Origin: Spirosoma sp. KCTC 42546
GTDB taxonomy: Bacteria; Bacteroidota; Bacteroidia; Cytophagales; Spirosomataceae
DNA length: 64,000 nt
Assembly: GCF_006965485.1 (NCBI RefSeq)
Contig: NZ_CP041360.1
Coordinates: forward strand, 5,312,501 to 5,376,500
Direction: 5' to 3'
Both the position numbers and the translations under genes were made by a program. The notes beneath the pieces are model-generated. The model saw only the letters and a list, made by a program, of their open reading frames with translations, did not search any database and had not been told where the DNA came from. Numbering within the stretch: the first letter of the stretch is position 1; every line of letters begins with the position of its first letter. Below are positions 9,013 through 17,986 of this stretch, in pieces.

Positions 9013-9633
9013 ATGAACGCTCTTGGCTATTGCACACTCTTTCTCCTGGTTGGTGCCGGATGCACCAGGCAGCCTATGCTCTCCGCCAGCAGCCCATTCA
9101 ATGTGACCAGTAGGCTCAACGACTCTATCTGGTATGGTACCGGTGAACTGCTACGTATAAAGGAACCGACGCAACAGCTCGACGATGTCCGGCAGTTGAA
9201 TCTGCTGGTCTTCACGGATATTGATTATCCGGGTAAGGGTGATGGGCCAAATCCAACTACGACTACTGGCTGCGTGACTGGCGACTGCACCCGAACTCAG
9301 ATATTGGCACTTTACAACATTCCTCTGAAAAAAGGCCGCACTACCATAGCCAGGCTAAATCGGCACAATACGCAAAAAAACGAACCAGCTAACCTTTCGT
9401 ACGTGGGCAATTCCGGTGGATTGCAGAAACGCTATATCGACAAGGGTGGAAAGCCTAGCTGGGTCAGGCTGACGAGGATCGATAAAGCAACCGGTATGGT
9501 AGAGGGGCGATTTGTCATTACCTTCCATGAGGATATGAGTGTATATAACAGGATTGAAAACGGCATGCCAGAAACGGCCCGGTTCAACAGCGGCTTGTTC
9601 CGCATTAAAATCAAGAATGTAGTCTTGAAATAA
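9013..9633 (+). CDS. putative lipoprotein of unknown function
   Basis: A 206-residue protein with a lipoprotein signal peptide: a hydrophobic stretch ending in LLVGAGC, with Cys17 as the lipidated residue. The mature part is polar and predicted mainly beta. It has a Thr/Cys-rich stretch (TTTTGCVTGDC) whose two cysteines could form a disulphide, and a C-terminal RFVITFHEDMS with FRIKIKNV. The last part looks like the beta-sandwich ends of Bacteroidetes DUF proteins that measure lipoprotein loads, but I do not recognise a family with confidence. It is monocistronic and probably in the inner or outer membrane. Confidence 0.7.
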   Translation: MNALGYCTLFLLVGAGCTRQPMLSASSPFNVTSRLNDSIWYGTGELLRIKEPTQQLDDVRQLNLLVFTDIDYPGKGDGPNPTTTTGCVTGDCTRTQILALYNIPLKKGRTTIARLNRHNTQKNEPANLSYVGNSGGLQKRYIDKGGKPSWVRLTRIDKATGMVEGRFVITFHEDMSVYNRIENGMPETARFNSGLFRIKIKNVVLK

Positions 9634-9699
9634 CCAGGCTACCTTGCCCTGCCAGTTATGCCCTGTAACTCTTTACAAAATGGAGCAAGTCTACAGCCC

Positions 9700-12135
9700 C
9701 TATTCGCTCTTCAGAACATCAACCGGATTACTTTTTGCGGCTTTCATCGTCTGCGATCCAATCAGCAGGAAGGCGATTACCAATACCACCAGCAAGCCGA
9801 TCAACAACTCAACCATCTGCACGGGTGTGTGATATGGGAAACGGGTAAGTACCCCATTTTCGAAGAAAAGGTAGGTTACGGGCAGCGCGATAAGGGCCGA
9901 TAACGCCAGTTGTAGAAGAAAACCGCGGCTCAGTAGATAGACCAGGTTACCAGCACTGGCACCCATCACTTTGCGGATACTGATCTCCTTCAGCCGGGTT
10001 TCGGTCGTGAACGCCACCATGCCAAACAAGCCCATCGATGCGATTGACATAGCGAGTAAGGAAAGGAAGCCAATAATCTTGATCAGAACAGAAAATTCAC
10101 TGTAGGCTTCTTCGATGGCTTCGTCATAGAATTCAGCCTGAAAGGGATGAACACGATCCATTTTCTTCCAGGCCGACTCGATCTTAGCTCGGGTCGCCAG
10201 CATGTCCCGGCTTTGTATTTTGGCATTAATGACTGCTCTGTCGGTAGGTGTCCAGAACATGAAGGCTACCGGCCCAACGAGGTTATCGACTTTTCCATAA
10301 TGAAAGTCTTTCATGACGCCAACAATGGTCATTTTACGGTCATGTACGTTGAAATTACTGAAGGTAATTTCCTTGCCAATTGCTTTCTCGGGGTCGTTAG
10401 TACCCATGTTAAATCGCTTTAAGAACTGCTGGTTAACAATCACTTCGCTGACCGCTTCGGCCGTAGTGGGTCGTGCCCTGAAATTACCTCCGGCAATGAG
10501 CTTGTATTCATGCAGAGCCAGGTAATTTTCATCGACGTTGTTGGTCATGACCAGCGCCGAGTCGCGCGTATCGTTGTATTTCATATAACCACCCCAGGCG
10601 TTCCCCACGCTGGTGATTATTAACGAGCGGGATAGGGCCGTTACTTCGGGCATCTCACTCAGTTCCTTCATAAACGCGTCGGGTTTATTTCCCTGCATCG
10701 TAATGTTGAGGATGTTTTCGGTATTGAATCCCAGGTCGAAGGCGAGGATGTTTTTATACTGAACATAGCCAATGGCAGTTGTGGTTATAAAGATCAGGGT
10801 GAATGTGTATTGAATTACTACCAGAGCGCGTCGGAGGGTTAAGTGTTTAAAAACGCTCACCGACCGATATACTGGAGCAGACACATTTCGGAGCGCATTG
10901 ATCGCACTGACTTTAGAAAAGAAGAGGGCCGGTAATAAACCAGCAATAACGCCTACGGTGACCGAAAAAACGATAAAGGCCAGGACCATAGCCGGACTAA
11001 GCTCGAGCTTCACCGTGCGCTGCATCTCCGGGGCCAGGTTTATCAGTTGCGGGCGCAATACCAGAAATAGCAGGAAAGAAAGAAGAAGGGCTGCCAGGGA
11101 GATCATGATTGCCTCCACCAGGAACTGCTGCCATACCTGGCTCTTTCCAGCCCCGATCGCTTTGCGAAGACCGACTTCCTTAAAACGGCGCATAGCTCGT
11201 GCCATCGACAGATTGGTATAGTTAAAACAGGCTGACAGGATCACAACGAGTGCCAGCCCGCCGAGTATCCAAAGCACAACCGGAGGCATATGAGGGCCTA
11301 CCGAGCCAGCGCCCCCCTCAGAACGGCGGAGGCTCTCGCCAACTACGATCTGATATAAAGGCAGCAGCTCAAGTTGGATCTTCGTGTTTTCATCAGCGCG
11401 ATTTTCCTCCTCGGCAAGGACATCGAGCTGCGACTGGATCGACGCTACGTTGGTCGAGGCAGGCAGCCGGAGGTACACGTAATTTGAGGGTATGCTTGCC
11501 CATTTTTCGGCGTTGTTCTTATTGAGTTGCTCGGCAGTTGAGAGCGAAACCAGGGCTTCGAAGTTGATGTGCGAAAAGAACGGAACATCCTTCATGACGC
11601 CGGTTACCTGGTAATCGAGTGTATCGAACCGGATTGCCTTGCCCAGTGCCGATTGGTTACCGAACAGTTTTCTGGCGGCCGTTTCCGTAAGAACGATCGA
11701 ATAAGGATCTTTCAGGGCCGTCTCGGGATTGCCTTCCAGCATCGGAAAAGTAAAGATGCTGAAGAAGGATGGCTCCGTCCAGAAGCCCTTGATCGGGAGC
11801 GTGTTTTCGCCAACCTTCGCATCCTTCGAAAAGTCGTTGCGCACAATAGCTACGTCGTCAATGCCGGACACGTTCTGTCGGATACGTTTTCCTGTCTTTA
11901 TGGATGTGGTGGCAAACTTGCCCCTCTGTTCACCATTGGTAGTCAGCACGTTGGTGATGCGATAGATACGGTCCCCATTCTGGTGGAACCTATCGTAGGA
12001 ATGCAGGTCGAACAGGAAGGCGATCAGCAGTAACCCGACGGACATACTGATGGCAAGGCCAACAATATTGATGAACGAGAACAGCTTGTTGCGCATTAAG
12101 TTGCGTCGCGATGTTTTGATGTAGCTTCCGATCAT
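9700..12135 (-). CDS. ABC transporter permease, FtsX/MacB-like (double domain)
   Basis: An 811-residue permease. I place the start at ATG 12135, which gives MIGSYIKTSRRNLMRNKLFS, the standard N-terminus of this Bacteroidetes family; an upstream frame adds 13 residues without support. A first transmembrane helix (near residues 20-45) is followed by a periplasmic MacB core domain, an FtsX segment of three helices (about 290-410), a second periplasmic domain and a final FtsX segment (about 690-800) with the ISIRKVMGAS motif. Such permeases work with a MacB-type ATPase in export or mechanotransmission. No ATPase gene is adjacent, so it is an orphan permease, which is common in Spirosoma-like genomes. 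Confidence 0.9.
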   Translation of the reverse strand: MIGSYIKTSRRNLMRNKLFSFINIVGLAISMSVGLLLIAFLFDLHSYDRFHQNGDRIYRITNVLTTNGEQRGKFATTSIKTGKRIRQNVSGIDDVAIVRNDFSKDAKVGENTLPIKGFWTEPSFFSIFTFPMLEGNPETALKDPYSIVLTETAARKLFGNQSALGKAIRFDTLDYQVTGVMKDVPFFSHINFEALVSLSTAEQLNKNNAEKWASIPSNYVYLRLPASTNVASIQSQLDVLAEEENRADENTKIQLELLPLYQIVVGESLRRSEGGAGSVGPHMPPVVLWILGGLALVVILSACFNYTNLSMARAMRRFKEVGLRKAIGAGKSQVWQQFLVEAIMISLAALLLSFLLFLVLRPQLINLAPEMQRTVKLELSPAMVLAFIVFSVTVGVIAGLLPALFFSKVSAINALRNVSAPVYRSVSVFKHLTLRRALVVIQYTFTLIFITTTAIGYVQYKNILAFDLGFNTENILNITMQGNKPDAFMKELSEMPEVTALSRSLIITSVGNAWGGYMKYNDTRDSALVMTNNVDENYLALHEYKLIAGGNFRARPTTAEAVSEVIVNQQFLKRFNMGTNDPEKAIGKEITFSNFNVHDRKMTIVGVMKDFHYGKVDNLVGPVAFMFWTPTDRAVINAKIQSRDMLATRAKIESAWKKMDRVHPFQAEFYDEAIEEAYSEFSVLIKIIGFLSLLAMSIASMGLFGMVAFTTETRLKEISIRKVMGASAGNLVYLLSRGFLLQLALSALIALPVTYLFFENGVLTRFPYHTPVQMVELLIGLLVVLVIAFLLIGSQTMKAAKSNPVDVLKSE

Positions 12136-12763
12136 GATCCATCCATTTAGTGATGCACTTTTTTCCTGCGGCAAGAATACGAAGGGTGGTTAAGCTGAAT
12201 GAAAAAATGATGTGAACCTGGCTAAAAATGGGATGAATGATACGTGTGTTAATCACAACTTTTCCTGACAATGGAAAGCATTTGGATGGATTCGCCAGGC
12301 CGACGATTTAGCCGAGGTACCCAACTTCTACATCATTCGTCATTCAACACACATTTGGCCTAACCCACAATCTGGTAAAATCGCGTTTAGGAGTAACGTT
12401 CTGAGAACAAAGTATGCTTGGTATGTTGCTTATAACTCACTAAGGAACGTGAGCATCTTCAATAGCTCTACTGAAACGAATTAGGCGACTGGAGCGGTCG
12501 TTTGGAATTTATGGAAACAAGAACCGGCCATCGGCTGTCGATTGTGCTGGCCGTTTAATCTCAATAAACGAGCATTTTCGTGAGACTCTGTTGAGCTTTG
12601 GTAACAGCCACAGCTGGTCAGCCTTGCTAGCTAGAAGTGGATACCAACTATCCGCTTTTTGTTCCTTTTGTCCTTTTAACTAATTCTGTGCTGATCAGAC
12701 GGCTAGTTTTAGCCATCAATTAATTAAGCTAACAATTTATAGTAAAACTGTTACTAATAATCG
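12136..12763. other. intergenic stretch without a supported gene
   Basis: About 630 bases between the permease start and the hydrolase. It holds short imperfect inverted repeats (for example around 12520-12560, with GGCCGG and CCGGCC-like arms) but no convincing frame or strong promoter. It presumably carries the promoters of both divergent genes. Confidence 0.5.
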
Positions 12764-14143
12764 ATGAATAGCTTAGATATCTTGATTTTGGTACTGCTGG
12801 TACTAACTACGGTCTATACAATAGTCGCTTCTAATCGGGCCAATGGCGTACTCCCCCTCTCAATTAGCTTATTGGCCCTGTTAGTCGTGATCCAATTTTT
12901 TTGGAAAGGGTTCTATTGGCAATACATTCCCACCTATTGGCTAATCTGTTTGTTGATACTCATCGTCTATGTTAACTCAGCATTATATCGAAAACTTCAG
13001 CACATTAGCTTGGGGGTGTTCCTGGTTGTTGCCTTAATGCCTTGGAGTATTTTTTTACCGGTTCCTACTTTGCCGGAGCCTTTAGGCAAGTATGCCGTTG
13101 GCACCCAAGTGTTTCGCTGGGTAGATTCATCAAGAACTGAACAAATAACGGAAGACCCATTTGACAAACGAAATGTCATTGTTCAAGCCTGGTATCCAGC
13201 CCAGGGGGACGGAAAAGGTAGCCACTCCCTTTATCTGGATGGGTTGCCTCATTTACCCCCAAAGGTGAGTGTTCTACCGAGCTTTTTATTGGACCACTAC
13301 GATCAAATTGACACCTATGCGGTAGGGAATGCAACACCACTCAACGCACCGAGAAAATGGCCTGTTGTGCTTTTTCTACCGGGCTATGGAGCCGCGCGCG
13401 CGTTTTACACGAGCCTTGTCGTTGGCCTGGCCAGTCATGGCTACGTGGTTCTCAGTATGGATCATCCCTATGAAGCCGCTATTACTCAACTGGCTAATGG
13501 TAAACTGGCCACCACCATTGAAAACTTTCAACCGGATGCTCCAGACCGACTTGGCTTTATGAAGAATCGGCTCGACATTCGCGTGGCCGATGTGCAGTTC
13601 GTACTCAATCAATTAGAAAATAAAAAATCTTCTGCTACTACCTTCTTCCCTTCACTTGACCTGAATCGGATTTGTATCGCTGGTCATTCCTTAGGGGGTG
13701 CCACGGGTGGTGCTGCGATGGCTCATGATTCACGAATTAAAGCCGCAGTCAACATCGATGGCACCTTGTACGGGGGATTGCCCAAATCGAGGGGCTCTCG
13801 TCCTTTTCTATTGATAGAAAGTAATAAAGGTGAACCAGGTCGTTTCGCCCGATACGAAGCCGGCAATCAATTGTTATTCAAGCAATTTGGCGGTGGGTAT
13901 CGCTACGAGCTGGAAGACGCCGATCATTACAGTTTTACGGATGTGCCACTCCTGTTAGCCCCTCCTGCCCGCTTTTTGGCCGGGCACCTCTTCAGCCTTG
14001 GTCAAGTCTCGACAAAAACGCATATGGCGACCATCAGCCTATTAGACGCGTTTTTTGATCATACGTTAAGGGGTAATCCGTCCCAGCTTGAGGCCGTTGC
14101 CAACCGCTATGCGGGTATTGTGCGGAAACAAGTTGCTCCCTAA
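12764..14143 (+). CDS. membrane-anchored alpha/beta hydrolase (PAF-acetylhydrolase-like)
   Basis: A 459-residue protein. Four hydrophobic helices occupy residues 1-110, followed by an alpha/beta hydrolase domain. The nucleophile elbow is GHSLGG with Ser near residue 309; VNIDGTLYGG and DADHYSFTD supply likely acid and base residues. The oxyanion region is VLFLPGYGAAR. The layout fits platelet-activating-factor acetylhydrolase II or dienelactone-hydrolase-like esterases. The catalytic part probably faces the periplasm, though topology cannot be fixed from sequence. The substrate is unknown. It is a single gene. Confidence 0.85.
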   Translation: MNSLDILILVLLVLTTVYTIVASNRANGVLPLSISLLALLVVIQFFWKGFYWQYIPTYWLICLLILIVYVNSALYRKLQHISLGVFLVVALMPWSIFLPVPTLPEPLGKYAVGTQVFRWVDSSRTEQITEDPFDKRNVIVQAWYPAQGDGKGSHSLYLDGLPHLPPKVSVLPSFLLDHYDQIDTYAVGNATPLNAPRKWPVVLFLPGYGAARAFYTSLVVGLASHGYVVLSMDHPYEAAITQLANGKLATTIENFQPDAPDRLGFMKNRLDIRVADVQFVLNQLENKKSSATTFFPSLDLNRICIAGHSLGGATGGAAMAHDSRIKAAVNIDGTLYGGLPKSRGSRPFLLIESNKGEPGRFARYEAGNQLLFKQFGGGYRYELEDADHYSFTDVPLLLAPPARFLAGHLFSLGQVSTKTHMATISLLDAFFDHTLRGNPSQLEAVANRYAGIVRKQVAP

Positions 14144-14542
14144 GGTTTACTCAAGCGCCAAGCTATACAGGCCTGTTTCATTTCGTTGACGCCACTTCCA
14201 TCCATCGGCTTTGGCTTTAAAAAATACTCAGCGTTTAGCGGGCTAAGCGGACGATGTCTGTCTCCCCAATTTTTACTAGCCTGTTTTCGTACTTGCCCGG
14301 AAAGTATGAAAATAGGTTGTGTCACGTAAAACGCCCAATTTAAGAAGCAAACACATGTAAACTCGTTCGTCTCATTCGGGAGGGTTTTGTGAGAGCCAGT
14401 TGAACCTGAGCAGATTGTTCTCAGCAGCTTCAACGAGTTTTTTCAATTCGCAACTAGTTAATTAAACAACTAGTTGTTTGGCTATTTCCAACTCCTTGCC
14501 TCTTTGTGGGTCTTTATAGTGAAACACCTGACAACCTTATAC
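14144..14542. other. intergenic stretch without a supported gene
   Basis: About 400 bases. A 97-codon minus-strand frame exists, but its composition (many Cys and Trp, no domain pattern) argues against coding. No promoter was assigned. Confidence 0.4.
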
Positions 14543-14896
14543 ATGCGGCTTTTTAGCAAGGATTCCTTCTGCTTTATTTTACTTTTTTCGGTTGCTTTTT
14601 CATGCACTACTGAAAAGGAAGACTGTGGATGTAGTGGCTCAGCATACCGTACCCTTGAGAAATTGCAAGCCAGATACACCGGTGAGGGCACCTTCGTTGT
14701 TGCCGATTCAATAACAGGTTTGCTGCGCCTGTATGCTTGTGATGTGGATACTACCTAGGAAGTAAGTAAGGATACAACCCGTTGGAATTACACCATCTCG
14801 GGTAATGTTAAAAGAACCTGCCTAGGTCCCCATCCTGAATTAAGACTACCTTCTCCAGGTGGGCCCATCCAGATCACCTATCTCAAAAAGAGGTAA
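14543..14896 (+). pseudogene. small lipoprotein gene interrupted by an in-frame TAG
   Basis: ATG 14543 opens a lipoprotein signal peptide (LLFSVAFSC, lipidated Cys about residue 21). It continues through CGCSGSAYRTLEKLQARYTG and LLRLYACDVDTT to a TAG at 14756. The same frame then runs on for 45 codons with sensible residues (DTTRWNYTISGNVKRTCLG, ending ITYLKKR) to TAA at 14894. The paired cysteines and the strand-like composition on both sides suggest one original protein of about 116 residues, broken by a single point mutation. The truncated 71-residue product may still be made. Function unknown. Confidence 0.6.
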
Positions 14897-14904
14897 GCAC
14901 CAGG

Positions 14905-14948
14905 GCCGCCAAGCTATGAGCCGCCTTACTGGATTGTAGCTTGGCGGC
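14905..14948 (+). terminator. 12-bp stem-loop after the lipoprotein frame
   Basis: GCCGCCAAGCTA (14905-14916) pairs perfectly with TAGCTTGGCGGC (14937-14948) around a 20-base loop, just past the TAA at 14894. An AT-rich stretch follows but there is no clean run of T. It probably marks the original gene end, which supports reading the frame through the internal TAG as one gene. Confidence 0.55.
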
Positions 14949-15127
14949 AATTATATATGATTTTGCCTTCCAACTGGTTGCGTCGATCTCATAAAAACTT
15001 CCTACTCACGGATGGACAGATTTCAGCAGTTTCCATAAAGAGCCTTTTTGCGAGACTTGTGTGCCAGTGATTTTACAACAGTATGATGTTGGTCATACGT
15101 TTGTAAAATTGGCCTGTTTCGTGATAA

Positions 15128-15210
15128 ACTTCCCAAAGTACGGAACGCCACCTCAGTTATATTTTGTCGATTGTAGGCTTTAGGTAAACATATTGTAGAT
15201 TATACAACAG
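15128..15210 (+). repeat. upstream element copy A (shared with 15682 and 17641)
   Basis: The 50 bases at 15146-15195 match the reverse complement of 17656-17705 at 45 of 50 positions, with the core GTAGGCTTTAGGTAAACATA. The match continues weakly through TTATACAACAG. Its left part ACTTCCCAAAGTACG also recurs at 18979. It ends 52 bases before the gene at 15263 and points toward it. Confidence 0.7.
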
Positions 15211-15262
15211 AAAAACTTACGCTTCACGTTATTCACCAAAGTTGATAGCTCTAAATCTTGAT

Positions 15263-15685
15263 ATGAAAATTATTTTAACCTTAGTGTTCTTAATCACCCT
15301 TTCAGGTTTGTCGGCATTCGGTCGTTCAACTGCCTTTAGTAATAAGCCAGATTCTGTTCCCACTCAACAACGATTTCACGTTAAGCTCGCTTCGGATACT
15401 AGCCCAAATCAACAGCAGTGGGCGACTGTATTTTTCTATCCATCTAAAAGTCGATCAGGTAATGAAATCCGTTTACCCCTCGGTGTAAATCAAACGACCA
15501 TTCGGCTCAGTTCAGGGGATCGAGTGCTTCAAGTCGATGAGGATTACGTTTTTGTTCCGAATGCCAATCGCATCCGAGTTTTGGACGAAGATGCCCTGAC
15601 ATCACAGCAGCCTATAAGGATTACTTACGAAGGAGTAGCCAAACCAGCTCACAAAGGGTTAAGATTAGGTTACAGGCGGCCGTAG
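15263..15685 (+). CDS. small secreted protein of unknown function
   Basis: A 140-residue protein from ATG 15263; a TTG seven codons earlier is less likely. A signal peptide covers about residues 1-22 (LTLVFLITLSGLSAFG). The mature part is predicted beta and ends in DRVLQVDEDYVFVPN, then RIRVLDEDAL and PIRITYEG. This resembles the D-Y-x-x-x-x-x-x-x-R-I-x-I-L-x-x-x-x-L-x-x-x-x-P-I-x-I-x-Y-E repeats found in SprA-like Bacteroidetes surface proteins; that likeness is suggestive only. It may be cotranscribed with the gene 31 bases downstream, although a copy of the upstream element sits between them. Confidence 0.7.
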   Translation: MKIILTLVFLITLSGLSAFGRSTAFSNKPDSVPTQQRFHVKLASDTSPNQQQWATVFFYPSKSRSGNEIRLPLGVNQTTIRLSSGDRVLQVDEDYVFVPNANRIRVLDEDALTSQQPIRITYEGVAKPAHKGLRLGYRRP

Positions 15686-15712
15686 GTTAACATATACGCA
15701 CTTATACAACAG
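15682..15712 (+). repeat. upstream element copy B
   Basis: GTAGG, GTTAACATATACGCACTTAT and ACAACAG form a shortened copy of the element at 15146-15210 and 17641-17705. It ends 4 bases before the start codon at 15717. Confidence 0.55.
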
Positions 15713-15716
15713 AAAA

Positions 15717-16133
15717 ATGGAACTCTCCAATCTTTATTCCTCTGTAAATCGGCAACTTGAAAAGCTTGCATTTTTAGTTGAAGCTAGTGAGGGAGTTTAT
15801 GGTCTATATGAGTTTTTGCTTACTATCGGCTACTACGATTTTCTGACAATTGTAGGAAAGTATGCTATTGCTTATGATCTATTAAAAGAACTGCTGCTAG
15901 AGGATTTAATAGTACTTGAAGAATTTACTGATCCTGATTTAAAGCAGAAAATTAGAAATGTTGAGCTAACCGAAGTTGAATTAATACTAAATCAGCCCTT
16001 CTCTTGGTACACTAGTAGTAGACCGATGTATTCAGTTGCGATTACGGCAAAAGGTGAAGCGTATATCGAAGCAGCCAACGAGATTGACCTTAAAAAGCTC
16101 GAACGTCGATTTTTATATAATGACGGCAAATAG
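15717..16133 (+). CDS. conserved-looking cytoplasmic protein, possibly winged-helix
   Basis: A 138-residue AT-rich gene starting at ATG 15717. The protein has no signal peptide. Helical segments LEKLAFLVEASEGVYGLYEF and IAYDLLKELLLEDLIVLEEF are followed by a beta pair ending SVAITAKGEAYIEAA. The last block resembles the wing and C-terminal helix of winged-helix proteins (compare the common ITxxGxxYIE ending). A DNA-binding or phage/abortive-infection-type role is possible but not shown. The base composition, lower in GC than most genes here, hints at acquisition. Confidence 0.65.
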   Translation: MELSNLYSSVNRQLEKLAFLVEASEGVYGLYEFLLTIGYYDFLTIVGKYAIAYDLLKELLLEDLIVLEEFTDPDLKQKIRNVELTEVELILNQPFSWYTSSRPMYSVAITAKGEAYIEAANEIDLKKLERRFLYNDGK

Positions 16134-16193
16134 TATTTTTCCTTAATCCTCTCATTTTGTTTTTAACCTGTTTCCTTCCCTTTTTCACATAAC

Positions 16194-16218
16194 ATAAAAA
16201 TAGTTATAGAACTACCCT
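16194..16218 (+). repeat. left arm of a 25-bp perfect inverted repeat
   Basis: ATAAAAATAGTTATAGAACT followed by ACCCT is repeated as a perfect reverse complement at 16925-16949. The two arms flank the 190-residue gene: this one is 64 bases past its stop, the other 69 bases before its start. No target-site duplication is visible outside the arms. Confidence 0.7.
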
Positions 16219-16282
16219 ATAGAAAGTACAATATTTGGCTCTTAACTGATATGAATAGTAATTAGATTTTAGTTAGAGCTAG

Positions 16283-16855
16283 TCAGCGAGCATAATGGTA
16301 AAAATGGGGAGCTATCGCTTCAAATAGTCTATACTGGGAGGGATTGGCCATATCATCTTCCTCATACAATATGCCTTCTTCGTCATACCACCAGGAGGCT
16401 TCCTGCCAACGGTAGGTGATGACTTTATACGTAATTTCTACGTATACTACATGGGTTGTCTTCATCGCGGCTGTGATCTGATAAACCCGGGTACTATCCA
16501 GGTGCTGAGGGGCAAGTAACGAGTCGAGGGATGAAAACTTATGTTCACTGCTTGCTTCATCTGATTGGTAGATCCCGTGTTCTCGGTCGCTGCCGAACGT
16601 TCGCTTAGCCAAATTAATGGCTAACTTATCAATGACTATATACTCCTTCTTGGGTTGCACCACAATATCCCTGGTATGATCGAGCTGATAGACGAGCTGG
16701 TGGAGGTGTTGGAACGCTTGGCTGTGCACGAGTTCCTGACTATCCACTCTTGGTATGCTGGGTAGTAGAAAGAAGATAAAAATAAGAAGGGGTACAGTCA
16801 GCAAGCAGAGCAGAGCAATGCCCATTGCTTTTAAAGCGATCACGAATATTTTCAA
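16283..16855 (-). CDS. membrane-anchored protein of unknown function
   Basis: Up to 190 residues. The frame begins with TTG at 16855 (reads as KIFVIALKAMGIALL); ATG at 16825 would give a 180-residue product. An N-terminal transmembrane helix (about residues 5-32) ends in LPSIPRVDSQELV, leaving a periplasmic domain rich in aromatic residues (YRWQEASWWYDEEGILYEED). No family recognised. The gene is enclosed by the 25-bp inverted repeat 16194-16218/16925-16949. Confidence 0.65.
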   Translation of the reverse strand: MKIFVIALKAMGIALLCLLTVPLLIFIFFLLPSIPRVDSQELVHSQAFQHLHQLVYQLDHTRDIVVQPKKEYIVIDKLAINLAKRTFGSDREHGIYQSDEASSEHKFSSLDSLLAPQHLDSTRVYQITAAMKTTHVVYVEITYKVITYRWQEASWWYDEEGILYEEDDMANPSQYRLFEAIAPHFYHYAR

Positions 16856-16924
16856 GATGGTAGGATTAAGACAAAGTGCAAAATGACTATAACCTTCGCA
16901 TTAATCGCGTTTTGTATTTATTAA

Positions 16925-16949
16925 AGGGTAGTTCTATAACTATTTTTAT
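16925..16949 (-). repeat. right arm of the 25-bp perfect inverted repeat
   Basis: Perfect reverse complement of 16194-16218 in the promoter region of the gene at 16283-16855. Because the same sequence lies both before and after the gene, it may be a remnant of small mobile-element ends or a duplicated regulatory site. Confidence 0.7.
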
Positions 16950-17019
16950 TTAAAGAGAATATGCCAAGAATCAAGGCTGTTTATCCTGTTCTTCTATTCT
17001 AACAAAAATGCTAATTAAT

Positions 17020-17526
17020 TCAGAAACTGTGGCCTATAGCAAGACCGAGCCAAGGCCCGAATCGGTCGATAGTTTCTCCGCTTAATTCAATAATAGGAGT
17101 AAAACCAGTTCGTAGCATTAAGCCACCTGTTGGTTTTTGATAACGGTAGCTTAGACGAGGAACAGCAACTAGCAAATTCTTTCTTAAACTGATTGGAGAA
17201 GCTTCAATATTACCTCTTGTAACACCCGTTATACCAATGCCAAAATCACCATGATGACTACCTTTTCCTATCAAAGCGAACAGCTCGCCAGTTAAGGTCA
17301 GATTTGTAGGACTGTTTCCAAAATAGGAAATACCTACCCGAAATCCGTAAGCCTGTTTTTCTTTTAAGAGCAACAGTCTCTCGTAATTAACGGAGTAAAA
17401 ACCGCCTGATCCTAAGCCCTCCACATAAATGGTATTACGTGATCTAAACAGGTCTTTTTCGGTTGTCTTCTGAGATAGCCCAATTAATGGTAAGCACAGG
17501 TAGAGAAGAAATAAAGAATGTCTCAT
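17020..17526 (-). CDS. outer-membrane beta-barrel-like secreted protein
   Basis: A 168-residue protein from ATG 17526; a TTG two codons earlier is in frame. The signal peptide ends near LIGLSQ. The mature part begins NTIYVEGLGSGGFYSVNYER and continues with alternating strands such as YGFRVGISYFG, LTGELFALIGKG, PRLSYRYQ and GGLMLRTGFTPI, ending in LGLAIGHSF. The terminal Phe and strand pattern are typical of outer-membrane barrels of a common Bacteroidetes family. It is transcribed away from element copy C. Confidence 0.75.
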   Translation of the reverse strand: MRHSLFLLYLCLPLIGLSQKTTEKDLFRSRNTIYVEGLGSGGFYSVNYERLLLLKEKQAYGFRVGISYFGNSPTNLTLTGELFALIGKGSHHGDFGIGITGVTRGNIEASPISLRKNLLVAVPRLSYRYQKPTGGLMLRTGFTPIIELSGETIDRFGPWLGLAIGHSF

Positions 17527-17640
17527 AGTCAATTAGCTTAGCAAGTACAGTTACTGCCGTTGTTAGCAGCAAAGTATGTTTTAAGTCACTGAAATCGAAA
17601 GCGATTAACAGTATTTAACGTACGTGAACACTTCCTATCT

Positions 17641-17705
17641 CTGTCGTATAAGTGCCAATATGTTTACCTAAAGCCTACAACCGACAAATTATAACCCAAG
17701 TGGCG
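17641..17705 (-). repeat. upstream element copy C (reverse orientation)
   Basis: Reverse complement of copy A at 45 of 50 positions (17656-17705), and of copy B in the GCACTTATACGACAG part (17641-17655). It lies 115 bases before the start at 17526 and points toward that gene, so all three copies have the same orientation relative to a downstream small gene. Confidence 0.65.
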
Positions 17706-17986
17706 GATTTTGTACGAAACGGCAAAGCGACCCAATGCTTACTTTATCCGGCCCGCTCACAGCATCAACAAGAATTTTCCCCAGCCTACCGGCTTTCCTC
17801 GCGGGACAAAATTCTTGTTGACCCTGATCGCTTAAAGCAGGAATTTCTGCATTCATGCTATAATCCGGTTAGGTTTGCTTCATAGAAGATCAAGCAGAAC
17901 AGAGAGTAAAATTATTTTTCTGGTAATTTGTGGTGTTCTTTGATAAAATGAATAATTAACAATAAGACATAGGTTTCCTGATCGTC

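Noticed and set aside
14140..14433. 97-codon minus-strand frame
   Set aside because: Cys- and Trp-rich, no domain pattern, and it overlaps the hydrolase stop; more likely chance.
17652..17885. 77-codon plus frame inside element copy C
   Set aside because: Begins at a GTG within the repeat and shows no domain pattern; the repeat explains the sequence.
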